A DNA stretch of 64,000 bases, taken from positions 1,413,330 to 1,477,329 of the forward strand of contig RPFO01000072.1 in assembly GCA_009746045.1 (NCBI GenBank), in the 5' to 3' direction. Position 1 is the stretch's first letter; each line of letters begins with the position of its first letter. Source of the DNA: Mesostigma viride. Lineage: Eukaryota > Streptophyta > Mesostigmatophyceae > Mesostigmatales > Mesostigmataceae. The notes beneath the pieces are model-generated. The model was given only the letters and a program-made list of their open reading frames with translations, did no database searches and was not told where the DNA came from. Positions 34,701 through 42,983 of this stretch are shown piece by piece. Made by a program: the position numbers and the translations under genes.

Positions 34701-35916
34701 TGTCCAACAAGGGGGCGAGGCGCGATACAGGGAGGCTTTTGTGGCCTCATACACCAAGGGGGTGAGGCAGCTGGGCAGGTCTCGTCTTTGCAGTCGTTGG
34801 ATGGGGGCGGAGCTGAATGTCCGACCAGGGGAGCATGCAATGGGGGGCCTTCCTCAACGACGCTGTTGGCCAGGTACAGCTGGTCTTGATCCAGTCATAC
34901 GGCCGAAACCGTTGTGGGCAAGCCGGCTTCCTCAGCTGGCAAAGCTCAGGGGATGGAAATGCAGATGGATGAAGATCCGTAACCCGACTTCCCTACCGTC
35001 CTCGTTTCCCTCTTTCGACACGAGTCGCTCCTCTTGAATTGAAAAGGGCAAGTGGCACATGAGGTTAACCACTGTAGCTGACGTGGGTTGATGTCACTGT
35101 GTGCCTATGGTTCATTTCTGTACACAGGACAGGACTCCTCCAATAATTCACGCCATTCTGCCTTGCCATTGGCTACATACCTATGTTCGTGCTTCTGCAT
35201 CAGGCCGCGCTGGCTGGACTCGTCATATCAATCAGACTTCCGAGTATCTTGTGTGTTTCGCTGGTAGTAATTAACAAGGTATCACAATTAACTGACATAT
35301 TGCACATGCCCCCCAAACCGCCGCCCCCCTCCCCCGTGCTGATTGCACGTGCCCCCATGTCCCGCCAGGTGGAGCGCCTGGAGCGCGTCATCTCACTGCT
35401 GGAAGAGGAGAAGCACCGGCTGGAGACGACCAACGCGAGGCTGCACCGCACAGTGGTGAGCACCATGGCATGCGCGCATGGCAGGGGGGTCTCCTTAGGC
35501 TTAGGGTGGGGTGGGTGAGGGGGTGGTGGAAATGGAGGAATAGAAGGGAGGAAGGGGGGGAGGGGGCCCAAACTGGTTAAGGCAACAAGGAGGCTCCATA
35601 GCTTGCACGTCCCTGAGTTGGGACAGTGCTGTCACCTTTCTGGCCTTCCAACTATGTCGCCCTGGCGATCGTAGTAGCTGTTGCGCTGGCCATGTTATTG
35701 TTGTATTGGCCATATTTTGGTGGTTTTCTCACGCTGAAACTTGCCATGGGTGATGCCGCGCCTGTCTGCACGGGCCCTTGGGTTTTGCAGGAACGTCTCG
35801 CGGCGGAGCAGAAGGGCTCTTCTTCCAGCGATGACGAGGACGAGGGCGGGGATGAGTCGTTTGAGAGGGAGGGCGACGACCCCAGCTTCACGACACCACC
35901 CAACGAGGCCGCATGA
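14234..35916 (+). CDS. Giant coiled-coil protein, at least 24 exons, 5' end unresolved
   Basis: Exons with matching phases: 14234-14316, 15354-15626, 16318-16536, 17328-17429, 17972-18049, 19824-19966, 20453-20804, 21519-21650, 22033-22173, 22756-22872, 23405-23593, 24356-24568, 25994-26200, 26904-26959, 27216-27348, 28095-28319, 29093-29161, 29852-30314, 30994-31384, 31877-33139, 33800-34085, 34516-34611, 35369-35455, 35791-35916 (TGA). Every junction is AG|...|GT and the frame never breaks, giving about 1,810 residues. The N-terminal three exons are Pro/Ala/Ser-rich. Exons from 17328 on are heptad-rich with many E, K, R, A, L and Q residues, e.g. [12 protein letters not shown] and [15 protein letters not shown] Gly/Ser-rich insert fills most of the 421-codon exon at 31877, and the C-terminus is acidic ([15 protein letters not shown]). 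No motor, kinase or membrane domain is visible. A scaffold or cytoskeletal role is only a guess. Confidence 0.75.
14330..15353 (+). other. Intron with TGGCGG-rich imperfect palindromes
   Basis: After a 29-base C-run (14332-14360), the intron holds repeated GCCGCCA/TGGCGGT and CGCCACACGTGGC motifs in both orientations (14375-14530 and 14715-14910). This suggests remnants of a small inverted-repeat element. A start codon for the gene could also be hidden upstream of 14234. Confidence 0.35.
15880..15985. repeat. Minisatellite, about 28-bp unit
   Basis: About four imperfect copies of GCCCAGAAGTCCGTGATGAT plus GGGAGTGT lie in the intron between 15626 and 16318. Confidence 0.75.
16625..16870. repeat. 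Nested GCAGAGGGATGGTGAGAAAG repeat
   Basis: Five copies of a unit reading GCGCAGAGGGATGGTGAGAA plus GCGGGC lie here. Two of the intervals carry a longer insert with CCACCACACTCATATATATA and ACCCATCATAT, so a whole block of about 120 bp is duplicated. The intron is 16537-17327. Confidence 0.75.
18030..19170 (+). repeat. 62-bp satellite that copies an exon end and its splice donor
   Basis: The unit contains GATGAACGGGCTGCACGCGC followed by AG|GTAAGG, then GGCTATATATAGAACACTAT and GGGGCACAATGGA. The first copy is the real exon 17972-18049 end; about 18 follow at an exact 62-bp period with few substitutions. Each copy therefore brings a full donor site. 62 is not a multiple of three, so the copies cannot be a simple in-frame coding expansion. 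Confidence 0.9.
19195..19400. repeat. AACACA(A/G)CAG minisatellite
   Basis: About 17 imperfect copies of a ten-base GAACACAACA unit lie between the 62-bp array and the GGGT array, inside the same intron. Confidence 0.8.
19439..19566 (+). repeat. (GGGT)n array, intronic
   Basis: About 32 perfect units. On the transcribed sense strand this is a potential G-quadruplex tract. Confidence 0.95.
20805..20945 (+). repeat. 42-bp duplicated exon end with in-frame donors
   Basis: The exon end GAGCTGCAGACCAAG|GTGGGT recurs as CTGCAGAGGAAG|GTGAAT (after 20846) and CTGCAGACCAAG|GTGGTT (after 20888). Spacing is exactly 42 bp, all copies are in the coding phase, and the frame is open to a stop at 20943-20945. 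Using a later donor would add 14 or 28 residues of E-L-Q-x-K-V-type coiled coil. Confidence 0.75.
21776..21996. repeat. (TCCCA)n array, intronic
   Basis: About 40 pentamers grade into (CCCCA)n at 21973-21995, ending about 35 bases before the splice acceptor of exon 22033. Confidence 0.95.
22174..22395 (+). repeat. Duplicated exon end/donor, about 65-75 bp spacing
   Basis: The exon end CGACAG|GTAGCC recurs as CCACAG|GTAGCCGCTTGGGAGG near 22245, as ACATGTAGCTGCTTGGGG near 22312, and as TGACAG|GTAGCAG near 22380. Each is followed by a similar ATCATTTTG block. Confidence 0.7.
22687..22743. repeat. (CA)n microsatellite at a splice acceptor
   Basis: About 28 CA units end 12 bases before the acceptor of exon 22756, where a polypyrimidine tract would normally sit. 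Confidence 0.9.
23700..24355 (+). other. Intron segment without recognised features
   Basis: Apart from a short triplicated GGATTACGAGTAGGC-like unit at 23710-23780, nothing is recognisable between exon 23405 and exon 24356. Confidence 0.5.
24569..24915 (+). repeat. Duplicated exon end/donor, four copies
   Basis: The exon end GTTGAAGCTGCGGCTG|GTGGGT recurs at about 24640-24665, 24728-24752, 24805-24835 (with GAGAATGAGGTGCT preserved upstream) and 24878-24915. In the last copy the donor GT is mutated to AT. Confidence 0.8.
24955..25735. repeat. 54-bp satellite, about 14 copies
   Basis: The unit contains GTGCCCCCCCTCTGGTACCT, then TGTACAACTTGTACAATACA and TCGGCCCGCTGGA. The central TTGTACAACTTGTACAA is a self-complementary repeat. 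Because 54 is divisible by three, long frames of 240-300 codons stay open on both strands, but these are periodic artefacts inside an intron. Confidence 0.9.
26440..26505. repeat. GGCAGCTAT short minisatellite
   Basis: About five copies of a nine- to ten-base GGCAGCTAT(A) unit lie in the intron after exon 25994-26200. Confidence 0.75.
27349..27620 (+). repeat. Duplicated exon end/donor, two extra copies
   Basis: The exon end GGCGGCGCTGCAGGAGCAG|GTGAGG recurs as GGCGGCGCTGCTGGGGCAG|GTGAGG (27476-27502) and as GATGCGGGAGCAG|GTGAGG (about 27585-27605). Confidence 0.75.
29252..29552. repeat. (GCTGGT)n hexanucleotide array, intronic
   Basis: About 50 nearly perfect hexamers lie in the intron between exons 29093 and 29852. 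Three plus-strand frames are open through it (W-C, A-G and L-V dipeptides), which are artefacts. Confidence 0.95.
31394..31518 (+). repeat. (GGGGT)n array starting beside a splice donor
   Basis: The array begins ten bases after the donor of exon 30994-31384 and has about 24 units with two GGGT slips. It is G-rich on the transcript strand. Confidence 0.95.
33607..33771. repeat. (CCAA)n array beside a splice acceptor
   Basis: About 41 perfect units end roughly 28 bases before the acceptor of exon 33800. Upstream at 33245-33350 is a short GGCACACGATT / CGGGACTGGC minisatellite. Confidence 0.95.
34086..34350 (+). repeat. Duplicated exon end/donor, 33-bp unit
   Basis: The exon end GATGCCTGCAGCTGCTCAAG|GTAGGT recurs three times as GATGCCTGCAGCTGCTGGTG with GCCGCAACC, and a fourth time ending CTGCTCAG|GTAGGC (34326-34346), which restores a good donor. 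A second duplicated block (CATGGGGGAC...) sits at 34093 and 34167. Confidence 0.8.
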
Positions 35917-36775
35917 GCCGTGTCCTGCAGTGTGGCAGACGGCTGAGGATGCAGCAGGGTAATGAGGATGGGCTGTTTTTAATGACCATCTTCAAGTCTG
36001 GCCAGTAATTAAATGAACTATTCTTCATGTCTGCTTGGCCGTCCCTGCTCTGTCCGGTTTATAGTGGCAACGGGGTGTTGCGTGTTACTCGCGAGTGCGT
36101 GAAGTCTCTGCTGGGCTACTGCAGAAGGGGATCATGGGCGGCAGGCAACCTTGGAGAGGGCTTCCAAATTGCCCATGGTATTTATGTCTTTTGCATTATG
36201 GCTCGTCCTTCGGTTGGTTTCTGTCACCCAATCCGTGTCACCCAATCAAGGGAGCTGCGCGTTTTGAGGCATGCCCACCAACAGGAGAATATCTAGGCGG
36301 CTCACTGGTCAGCTCTCGCAAAGCCGCCTACGGCACGGTTCTGGGTTGTTCGTGAGCAACGCACACGTGGCAGGTGTTTGCTGGGGTGGCCAGGCTCTTT
36401 CATGCCCAGGAAGGCCGGCACATTGTAAAACCCTGCTCTATCACGTCACATCCTGACCTCCTCGTTGATGGGCTTCTTTACGAAATGAGTGTGGCTGCAT
36501 TGGCTGCATAGAATCGCTACCTAATTGATTCATGAGTGGTTTGGCAGGGCAGCCGTTTACTTGATTAATTATCATGCGAGCATGTACTGCGTCACCTGAG
36601 CATGTTTACCTGATGGCTGGTGCCCAGATGCCTGAGCTGGCATGTGAAGGTGGACTTGCTTGCACAGCTTTTGTGCGTTCTCTAGCTCGTACATGACTTT
36701 TCTCTGTGCAGAAGTGGCCTGTGTATCATTCATTAACATGTAGACACGCTAATATGCCCTGTTTAAATTAAATTA
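35917..36775. other. 3' flank of the coiled-coil gene; nothing recognised
   Basis: No splice-compatible frame or known repeat was found between the stop codon and the first LINE fragment. Confidence 0.5.
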
Positions 36776-36945
36776 AATTGGAACATATCTCCGTTGGGAG
36801 TACATGTAACACATGGCCCTGAGAGGGGGCATGTGGTTTGTAATACATTCTGCAACCTGCAGGTGGGGGGCTGTAAACTGCCACCTACTCTGGGTGCACA
36901 ATGTGCACCTGCACCACCATGAGCACCCAAAAGGCCTGGCATGGG
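36770..36945 (-). repeat. R1 LINE 3'-end copy
   Basis: Contains (AAATT)n, then CTCCGTTGGGAG, a GAGAGGGGGCATGTGG block and the CTCTGGGTGCAC block, in the order described for 7660-7850. Confidence 0.65.
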
Positions 36946-36994
36946 GTGAAAGATTGACGTGGCTAGGCAATTGCTAGGGCATGACATCTCAGCA

Positions 36995-37140
36995 GAGAGC
37001 AACTCTACATGGGCAAAGCATGACTAAATAATGCTATGCGTCATCTGGTGTGGAGCTCATCATAGGCACACATGTACATGGCTAAATAATGCTGATTCAT
37101 CATCTGGTGTGGGGCCCATCATTAATTAATTAATTAAGAA
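36995..37140. repeat. R3 repeat (TGCATGGGCA...ACATGTACATGG family)
   Basis: Blocks of CATGGGCAAAGCATGACTAA, a CATCTGGTGTGG motif and GGCACACATGTACATGGCTA recur here, at 37875-38010, 38775-38900 and 39177-39320. A (TTAA)n tract ends it at 37122-37136. Confidence 0.6.
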
Positions 37141-37149
37141 CATAACTTG

Positions 37150-37540
37150 AAGATGCAGGGCTTCTGGGACTATCCGTACTCCGCGCCCGCATGATTGACA
37201 AGGAGAAATGGGCTGCCATCTGCGATAAGCACCTTCCCGAGGGGTATGCTCCTGTTTTCTCCCCACGGGCCCCGCGGCCCGTTGCTAGCCAGGGTAGAAG
37301 TCCGCAGGTGGAGGTTATTGGTCCTGAGGATAGCCGCTACACTACCGCCTCGTCTGCCATTACAGTAGAGGACAGCTCGGATGAGGATTACATCCCCATC
37401 TAGTGCTTAACGGTTGGGGGATGATGCAGACGATATTTGTTTAAACTTTTGTGTAATTATTTTTCTAATGAGATTAGCATAGTACTCCGTGGCATGCCTT
37501 GCGCATGACACGCAAGTACTTACTTACTTACTTAAGAACA
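37150..37540 (+). pseudogene. LINE-associated acidic ORF and 3' end with ACTT tail
   Basis: A 70-residue frame (37191-37403) ends in an acidic tail, VEDSSDEDYIPI, and a stop. About 80 bases later comes GTACTCCGTGGCATGCCTT, GCGCATGAC and (ACTT)n at 37518-37534. The same terminus (GTACTCCGTGGCATGCCTT...GCATG) occurs at 41145-41180, also after a short acidic frame. The pair is best read as the 3' portions of one retroelement subfamily; the protein is not recognised. Confidence 0.45.
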
Positions 37541-37800
37541 TAACTCCGTTGGGAGTATCTGTAGTACACAGCCCAGAGAAGGCGCATTAATTAATTAATT
37601 AATTAATTAATTAATTAGGAACATAACTCCGTTGGGAGTATATGTAGCACATAACCCTGAGAAGGGGCATATGAGCCTATAATACATTCTAAGCTACTTC
37701 CTGCAAGGGTGGGAATGTAAACAACACTTGCTCTAGGTGCACCAGGGCACCCGCACCCTCATGGTCTATCACGCTATGCCCGGGTAAGGGGGGAGCATGC
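37536..37800 (-). repeat. Two R1 copies separated by (ATTA)n
   Basis: A truncated R1 (37536-37585) runs into (ATTA)n (37586-37618), followed by a longer R1 (37619-37790), both in the same orientation. Confidence 0.65.
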
Positions 37801-38044
37801 CTGTGAGGGGGAAGATCATCATGGCTATACAAGAGCTATGGCATGGCTTCTCAGCAGAGAGTGACTCCCTGCATGGGCACAACATTACTAAATAAAGCTA
37901 GGCATCGTCTAGAGGGTGGCACATCATAGGCACACATGTACATGATTAAATAAAGCGCGGGGCTTAGCTGGGATAGTGCCTCTAGGAGGCGTACATGTAC
38001 ATGGCCACGGTCTATCTATGCTACACTACTACTGCTGTATTCCC

Positions 38045-38250
38045 CTAAGCTGGGGCGTCTGGAGTCGCTGGGGCCGCGGGGGTCGCCTGCCAGGGCTTGT
38101 GGCCGACGTAGATGGCCGCCCCCTTCCAGTACACCGGCTGCCCCGCCTTGGTCTGCCGGAGCTGGAGGTAGGTCGGCCATAGCTCCCGTCGCCGTTGTTG
38201 CTGCGCCAGGGTCAAGTCGTCATCAAGGGTGAAGAGAGTCTTCTCGCGAG
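38045..38250 (-). pseudogene. LINE ORF1 C-terminal domain relic
   Basis: The minus strand encodes FTLDDDLTLAQQQRRRELWP, then YLQLRQ, PVYWKGAAIYVGHKPW and a stop after an Ala/Pro-rich tail. This resembles the C-terminal domain of LINE ORF1 proteins. The frame is fused upstream to R1 sequence (38306-38420), so it is truncated. Confidence 0.6.
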
Positions 38251-38299
38251 CCACTTGCGGCGTCTGAGAAAAGAAATCTTGTCCGCCGGGGTCGAGGAG

Positions 38300-38700
38300 A
38301 GAAGGCGCATATGAGCCTATAATACATTCTAAGCTACTTCCTGCAAGGGTGGGAATGTAAACAACACTTGCTCTAGGTGCACTAGGGCGCCTGCACCACC
38401 CAGAGTCTCGCGGGCAACACCCAGCTAAGGGGAGCCCGTCATAGGTGGGGAAGATCAGCATAGCTATACAAGAGCTAGAGCTTGGCCTCTCAGCAGTGAA
38501 CAGCTCTCTGCTTTATTAATTAGAAACATAACTCCGTTCGGAGTACATGTAGCACATATCCCTGAGAAGGGGCATATGGCTTTTAATACATTCTGGGCTA
38601 CTTCCTGCAAGGGTGGGGATGTAAGCGACCCCTGCTCTAGGTGCACCAGGGCAACTGCACCCGCATAATCTTCACACTATGCCCAGCTAAGGGGGAGTAT
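38300..38700 (-). repeat. Two R1 copies
   Basis: A 5'-truncated R1 lies at 38306-38420. A fuller copy at 38516-38690 follows TTTATTAATTAG and has the hairpin relic CTCCGTTCGGAG. Confidence 0.6.
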
Positions 38701-38944
38701 GTTATGTGGGGGAAGAGCATCATCAGGCTATACAAGAGCTAGGACATGGCGTCTCGACAGAGAGCATCTCTCTGCATGGCATAGCATGGCTAAATTCTTA
38801 ATGCAACATCCATGGGGGTCCCATTATAGGCATGGCTTGGCTAAATTCTGAAGGCAACATCCATGGGGGCCATCATGGGCGCACATGCGCGTGGGCCACA
38901 TGCTAGGCTAGGCCTTACTAATCTACACTACTGGTATATTATTC

Positions 38945-39193
38945 CTAGTCTGAGGTGGCAGGAGGGGGCTGCCAGGGCTTGTGGTCAACGTGGATGACCG
39001 CCCCCCTCCAGTATACCGGCTTCCCCCTTGCGCTCTGCCGGAGCTGAAGGTAGGTCGGCCATAGCTCGCGTCGCCGCTGTTGCTGGGCCAGGGTCAAGTC
39101 GTCGTCCAGCGTGAAGCGAGTCTCCGAGAGCTTCTTGCGGCATTTAAGGAACGCCAGCTTGTCCGCCATGTACTCTCTGCATGGGCACAGCAT
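38945..39193 (-). pseudogene. LINE ORF1 C-terminal domain relic, longest copy
   Basis: An 82-residue minus-strand frame contains ETRFTLDDDLTLAQQQRRRE, LWPTYLQLRQ, PVYWRGAVIHVDHKPW and a stop. A further 70-bp piece of the same sequence sits at about 39350-39425. Confidence 0.6.
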
Positions 39194-39499
39194 AACTAGA
39201 TAAAGCTAGGCATCATCTGGAGTGTGGCACATCATAGGCACACATGTACATGGCTAAATGAGACTCGTGAGTCAGCTGGTATAGAGCCTATAGGAGGCTT
39301 ACATGTACATGGCCACGGTCTATCTATTCTACACTGCTACTGCTGTGTTCCCCTAAGCTGGGGCTTCTGGAGTCGTTGGGGCCGCGGGGGTCGCATGCCA
39401 GGGCTTGTGGCCGACGTAGATGGGGCCCATAATAGGCGTACATGTACACGGCCTCGTTGGCTTGGCCATATTATTCTATGCTACTTTTTGAGGCATTCG

Positions 39500-39575
39500 A
39501 TCTGCGTCACGTGAGCATAAGTTCTCAGTGGGAGGGGAACATGGGATGGAATGGATGATGTAAGCTGTCTAGGTC
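39500..39575 (-). repeat. LINE 3'UTR fragment, minus orientation
   Basis: On the minus strand this matches the 3'UTR of the 2.7-kb LINE (TCCATCCCATGTTCCCCTCC-like, CTTATGCTCACGTGACGCAG) and stops in the CACGTGAC hairpin. Confidence 0.6.
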
Positions 39576-39579
39576 CTGT

Positions 39580-39932
39580 ACGGCTCTAGAGTCCTGTATC
39601 GGGACCGTGTCAAGCTGCTGGGCAGCCTCCTCCCCAGCTGCGAGGCTGATGTGGACCACCGCATCTCCCTCGCCTGGCACGCATTACGCCAATATCGGGC
39701 CCTCTGGCGCAAGCCCCGCTGGGCAAGATCGAGAAGCAGGACCTGATTAAGCAGGTCCTCGTCCTTCCTGTTCTTACGTATGGGGCCGGGACGTGGAACC
39801 TCACCGCCGACCTGACCCGAAAGCTGGACGCGCGGTCACCAACATGCTGCGATCCATTTTCAGAGTAGGATATGCTGCTCATGTTCGCAATGAGGACCTG
39901 TACCTCGGCATGCCATATATCACCAGGACCAT
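39580..39932 (+). pseudogene. LINE reverse-transcriptase C-terminal fragment
   Basis: The plus strand encodes SRVLYRDRVKLLGSLLPSCE, then SLAWHAL, RALWRKPRW and, after frameshifts, VLTYGAGTWNLTADL and RNEDLYLGMPYI. These align with the segment after the YADD motif in the full LINE. It begins with the same CTCGAGTCCTGTATCGGGAC-like bases with which the RT fragment at 62880-63318 ends. Confidence 0.65.
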
Positions 39933-40086
39933 TAATTGAACCTGTGGCCTGGCTTTCAAGGCAGTGAGAGAAGGGGGGGGTCCCATGGCCCCTTCTATTT
40001 GTTTTGCATATCAAACACTAGGTATGACTGAAGGTACCTATACTCAAGAGTAGGTACCCTGTGACTCTCCACGTACGGAGGCGTGT
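39933..40086 (+). repeat. LINE 3' end leading into a giant GAAT array
   Basis: The same terminus as 8060-8220 (AATTGAACCTGTGGCCTGG, GAGAGAAGGGGGGGGTCCC, GTACCCTGTGACTCTCC), with a mutated hairpin and then GCGTGTGAATGAATGAA. Confidence 0.65.
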
Positions 40087-40901
40087 GAATGAATGAATGA
40101 ATGAATGAATGAATGAATGAATGAATGAATGAATGAATGAATGAATGAATGAATGAATGAATGAATGAATGAATGAATGAATGAATGAATGAATGAATGA
40201 ATGAATGAAGTGAATGAATGAATGAATGAATGAATGAATGAATGAATGAATGAATGAATGAATGAAGTGAATGAATGAATGAATGAATGAATGAATGAAT
40301 GAATGAATGAATGAATGAATGAATGAATGAATGAATGAATGAATGAATGAATGAATGAATGAATGAATGAATGAATGAATGAATGAATGAATGAATGAAT
40401 GAATGAATGAATGAATGAATGAATGGATGGGTGGGTGGGTGGGTGGGTGGGTGGGTGGGTGGGTGGGTGGGTGGGTGGGTGGGTGGGTGGGTGGGTGGGT
40501 GGGTGGGTTGGTGGGTGGGTGGGTGGGTGGGTGGGTGGGTGGGTGGGTGGGTGGGTGGGTGGGTGGGTGGGTGGGTGGGTGGGTGGGTGGGTGGGTGGGT
40601 GGGTGGGTGGGTGGGTGGGTGGGTGGGTGGGTGGGTGGGTGGGTGGATGAATGAGTGAATGAATGAATGAATGAATGAATGAATGAATGAATGAATGAAT
40701 GAATGAATGAATGAATGAATGAATGAATGAATGAATGAATGAATGAATGAATGAATGAATGAATGAATGAATGAATGAATGAATGAATGAATGAATGAAT
40801 GAATGAATGAATGAATGAATGAATGAATGAATGAATGAATGAATGAATGAATGAATGAATGAATGAATGAATGAATGAATGAATGAATGAATGAATGAAT
40901 G
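40086..40901. repeat. Composite (TGAA)n-(TGGG)n-(TGAA)n array
   Basis: (TGAA)n runs 40086-40424 with two GAAG slips. It turns into (TGGG)n at 40425-40645 through TGGA, and back to (TGAA)n at 40646-40901. It starts exactly where the LINE tail starts. Confidence 0.95.
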
Positions 40902-41183
40902 GGGTTTGTGGGTGAGCCCTGAGTATGCCTCTAAAAACCCTCAGGCTCCGGGAGAAGTCTTGTATTTTCCTTGGCTATCCGGGGTAAGCATGCAACCTAC
41001 CCCCACACCCGTCATCATGGCCGAGCGCACAGTCGTCTTGGATAGTCCGGATGACGCGGAGTTGCTATCTGCGACTCCAAACGTGGGCGAGTGAGTCGCG
41101 CCAATTGCCTTCGCGGGTGAAGTATCCGCGTAGGAAAGTACCTCATCGGGTACTCCGTGGCATGCCTTCAGTGCATGTTTACT
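40902..41183 (+). pseudogene. Second LINE-associated acidic ORF and 3' end
   Basis: A frame ends in VVLDSPDDAELLSATPNVGE and a stop at 41092-41094. GGGTACTCCGTGGCATGCCT, TCAGTGCATG and the ACTG array follow. The terminus matches 37480-37535. Confidence 0.4.
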
Positions 41184-41560
41184 TACTGACTGACTGACTG
41201 ACTGACTGACTGACTGACTGACTGACTGACTGACTGACTGACTGACTGACTGACTGACTGACTGACTGACTGACTGACTGACTGACTGACTGACTGACTG
41301 ACTGACTGACTGACTGACTGACTGACTGACTGACTGACTGACTGAGTGAGTGAGTGAGTGAGTGAGTGAGTGAGTGAGTGAGTGAGTGAGTGAGTGAGTG
41401 AGTGAGTGAGTGAGTGAGTGAGTGAGTGAGTGAGTGAGTGAGTGAGTGAGTGAGTGAGTGAGTGACTGACTGACTGACTGATGGATGGACTGACTGACTG
41501 ACTGACGGATGGACGGACGGACGGACGGACGGACGGACGGATGGACGGACCGACTGACTG
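41184..41560. repeat. (ACTG)n-(AGTG)n-(ACTG)n-(ACGG)n array
   Basis: (GACT)n runs to 41344, (GAGT)n to 41463, then mixed GACT, GATG and GACG units to 41560. It begins as the tail of the retroelement 3' end above. Confidence 0.95.
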
Positions 41561-42310
41561 AATGGCAATCCAGCTGCTGGCGCACAGCCACGCATGATCT
41601 ACATCTGCACGCACTCGATTGTTTTTGGTGACATATAGTATGAAGATACAGCATGCAAATCCAAGCTGTGATTTCAATGGCGAATTTTAGCAGCAGTATT
41701 TCAAATAAAAAACATATTCTGCCAAACTACCCAGCAGCTCTGAAACTGCCACTAGAAAGACCTGTGCTGATGCCAAGTGGCGAGAAGAACCCGCCACCAA
41801 GCCAGAACGCAGCCAGTTGGGTGACCAAAGGGTTGAGGCGGGGCGGAGGAACGACATAGTCCCCAGGGACCACCTTCCCCAGCGATGCCCCGCCCTGCGA
41901 GCCATCCAGGGAAACGCAATGGCGGGAACAACCACAAGTGCGTGGACAACTTGTGTCAGCAGTGAGCTCAACATGCAGGCATTGCTGCTGTGACAAAAAC
42001 CAAACATCAAACCTTGGGAATGTGAGAGTGAAGTCTACCCAGTACACATTCCCAATACACAGTTTCCGGCCGATCCATGAACAAAGTTTCCTCATTAGCC
42101 ATCCCCCACTAAGCGGTCAGCCTCTGGTACTTCACCGGTCTGCTCGCTCCCTGATGCAGGCTCGCTGGCCCCCTTGGTCTTATAGGGGTGCGCAAACACG
42201 TGGCATGTGCAAGAGTAGCCAACTTCCTCTCACCTGTCCAATGCATCACTTGTCCAGCCATGTATGCACGGACATCCTCATATTGAGGAGTACCTCGTAT
42301 CCGAAAGAGC
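41561..42310. other. 3' flank region without recognised features
   Basis: No domain-bearing frame or known repeat was found between the ACTG and GGTCA arrays. Confidence 0.4.
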
Positions 42311-42311
42311 A

Positions 42312-42738
42312 GTCAGGTCAGGTCAGGTCAGGTCAGGTCAGGTCAGGTCAGGTCAGGTCAGGTCAGGTCAGGTCAGGTCAGGTCAGGTCAGGTCAGGTCA
42401 GGTCAGGTCAGGTCAGGTCAGGTCAGGTCAGGTCAGGTCAGGTCAGGTCAGGTCAGGTCAGGTCAGGTCAGGTCAGGTCAGGTCAGGTCAGGTCAGGTCA
42501 GGTCAGGTCAGGTCAGGTCAGGTCAGGTCAGGTCCGGTCCGGTCCGGTCCGGTCCGGTCCGGTCCGGTCCGGTCCGGTCCGGTCCGGTCCGGTCCGGTCC
42601 GGTCCGGTCCGGTCCGGTCCGGTCCGGTCAGGTCAGGTCAGGTCAGGTTTAGGTCAAGGTCAAGGTCAGGTCAGGTGCGGTCGGGTCGGGTCGGGTCGGG
42701 TCGGGTCCGGTCCGGTCCGGTCCGGTCCGGTCCGGTCA
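42312..42738. repeat. (GGTCA)n-(GGTCC)n-(GGTCG)n array
   Basis: (GGTCA)n to about 42533, (GGTCC)n to 42628, then mixed GGTCA, GGTCAA, GGTCG and GGTCC to 42738. It lies just downstream of the BET gene, possibly within its 3'UTR. Confidence 0.95.
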
Positions 42739-42983
42739 GACAGGAGTGTGATTGTTTGCATGTGCTCATCGGTGAGAAATTCTTTGCACATGCAACCCAT
42801 GTTTACAATCCACGAAATGCCACTCATGCTCAAGGCCACACGACCCAGCCAACCAACACCAGGGATAAAAAAATTTGTTGAAGAGACATGTCCATGTCCT
42901 CTCCTACACTACAACGATAAATTGCAAATGCCCTGTACAAGGCAAGCACACATAAATCAACCCCTCGCACAAACTTAACCGCA

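Noticed and set aside
42312-42738. AGGTCA direct repeats resembling nuclear-receptor half-sites
   Set aside because: They arise from a pentamer array; no reason to assume receptor binding.
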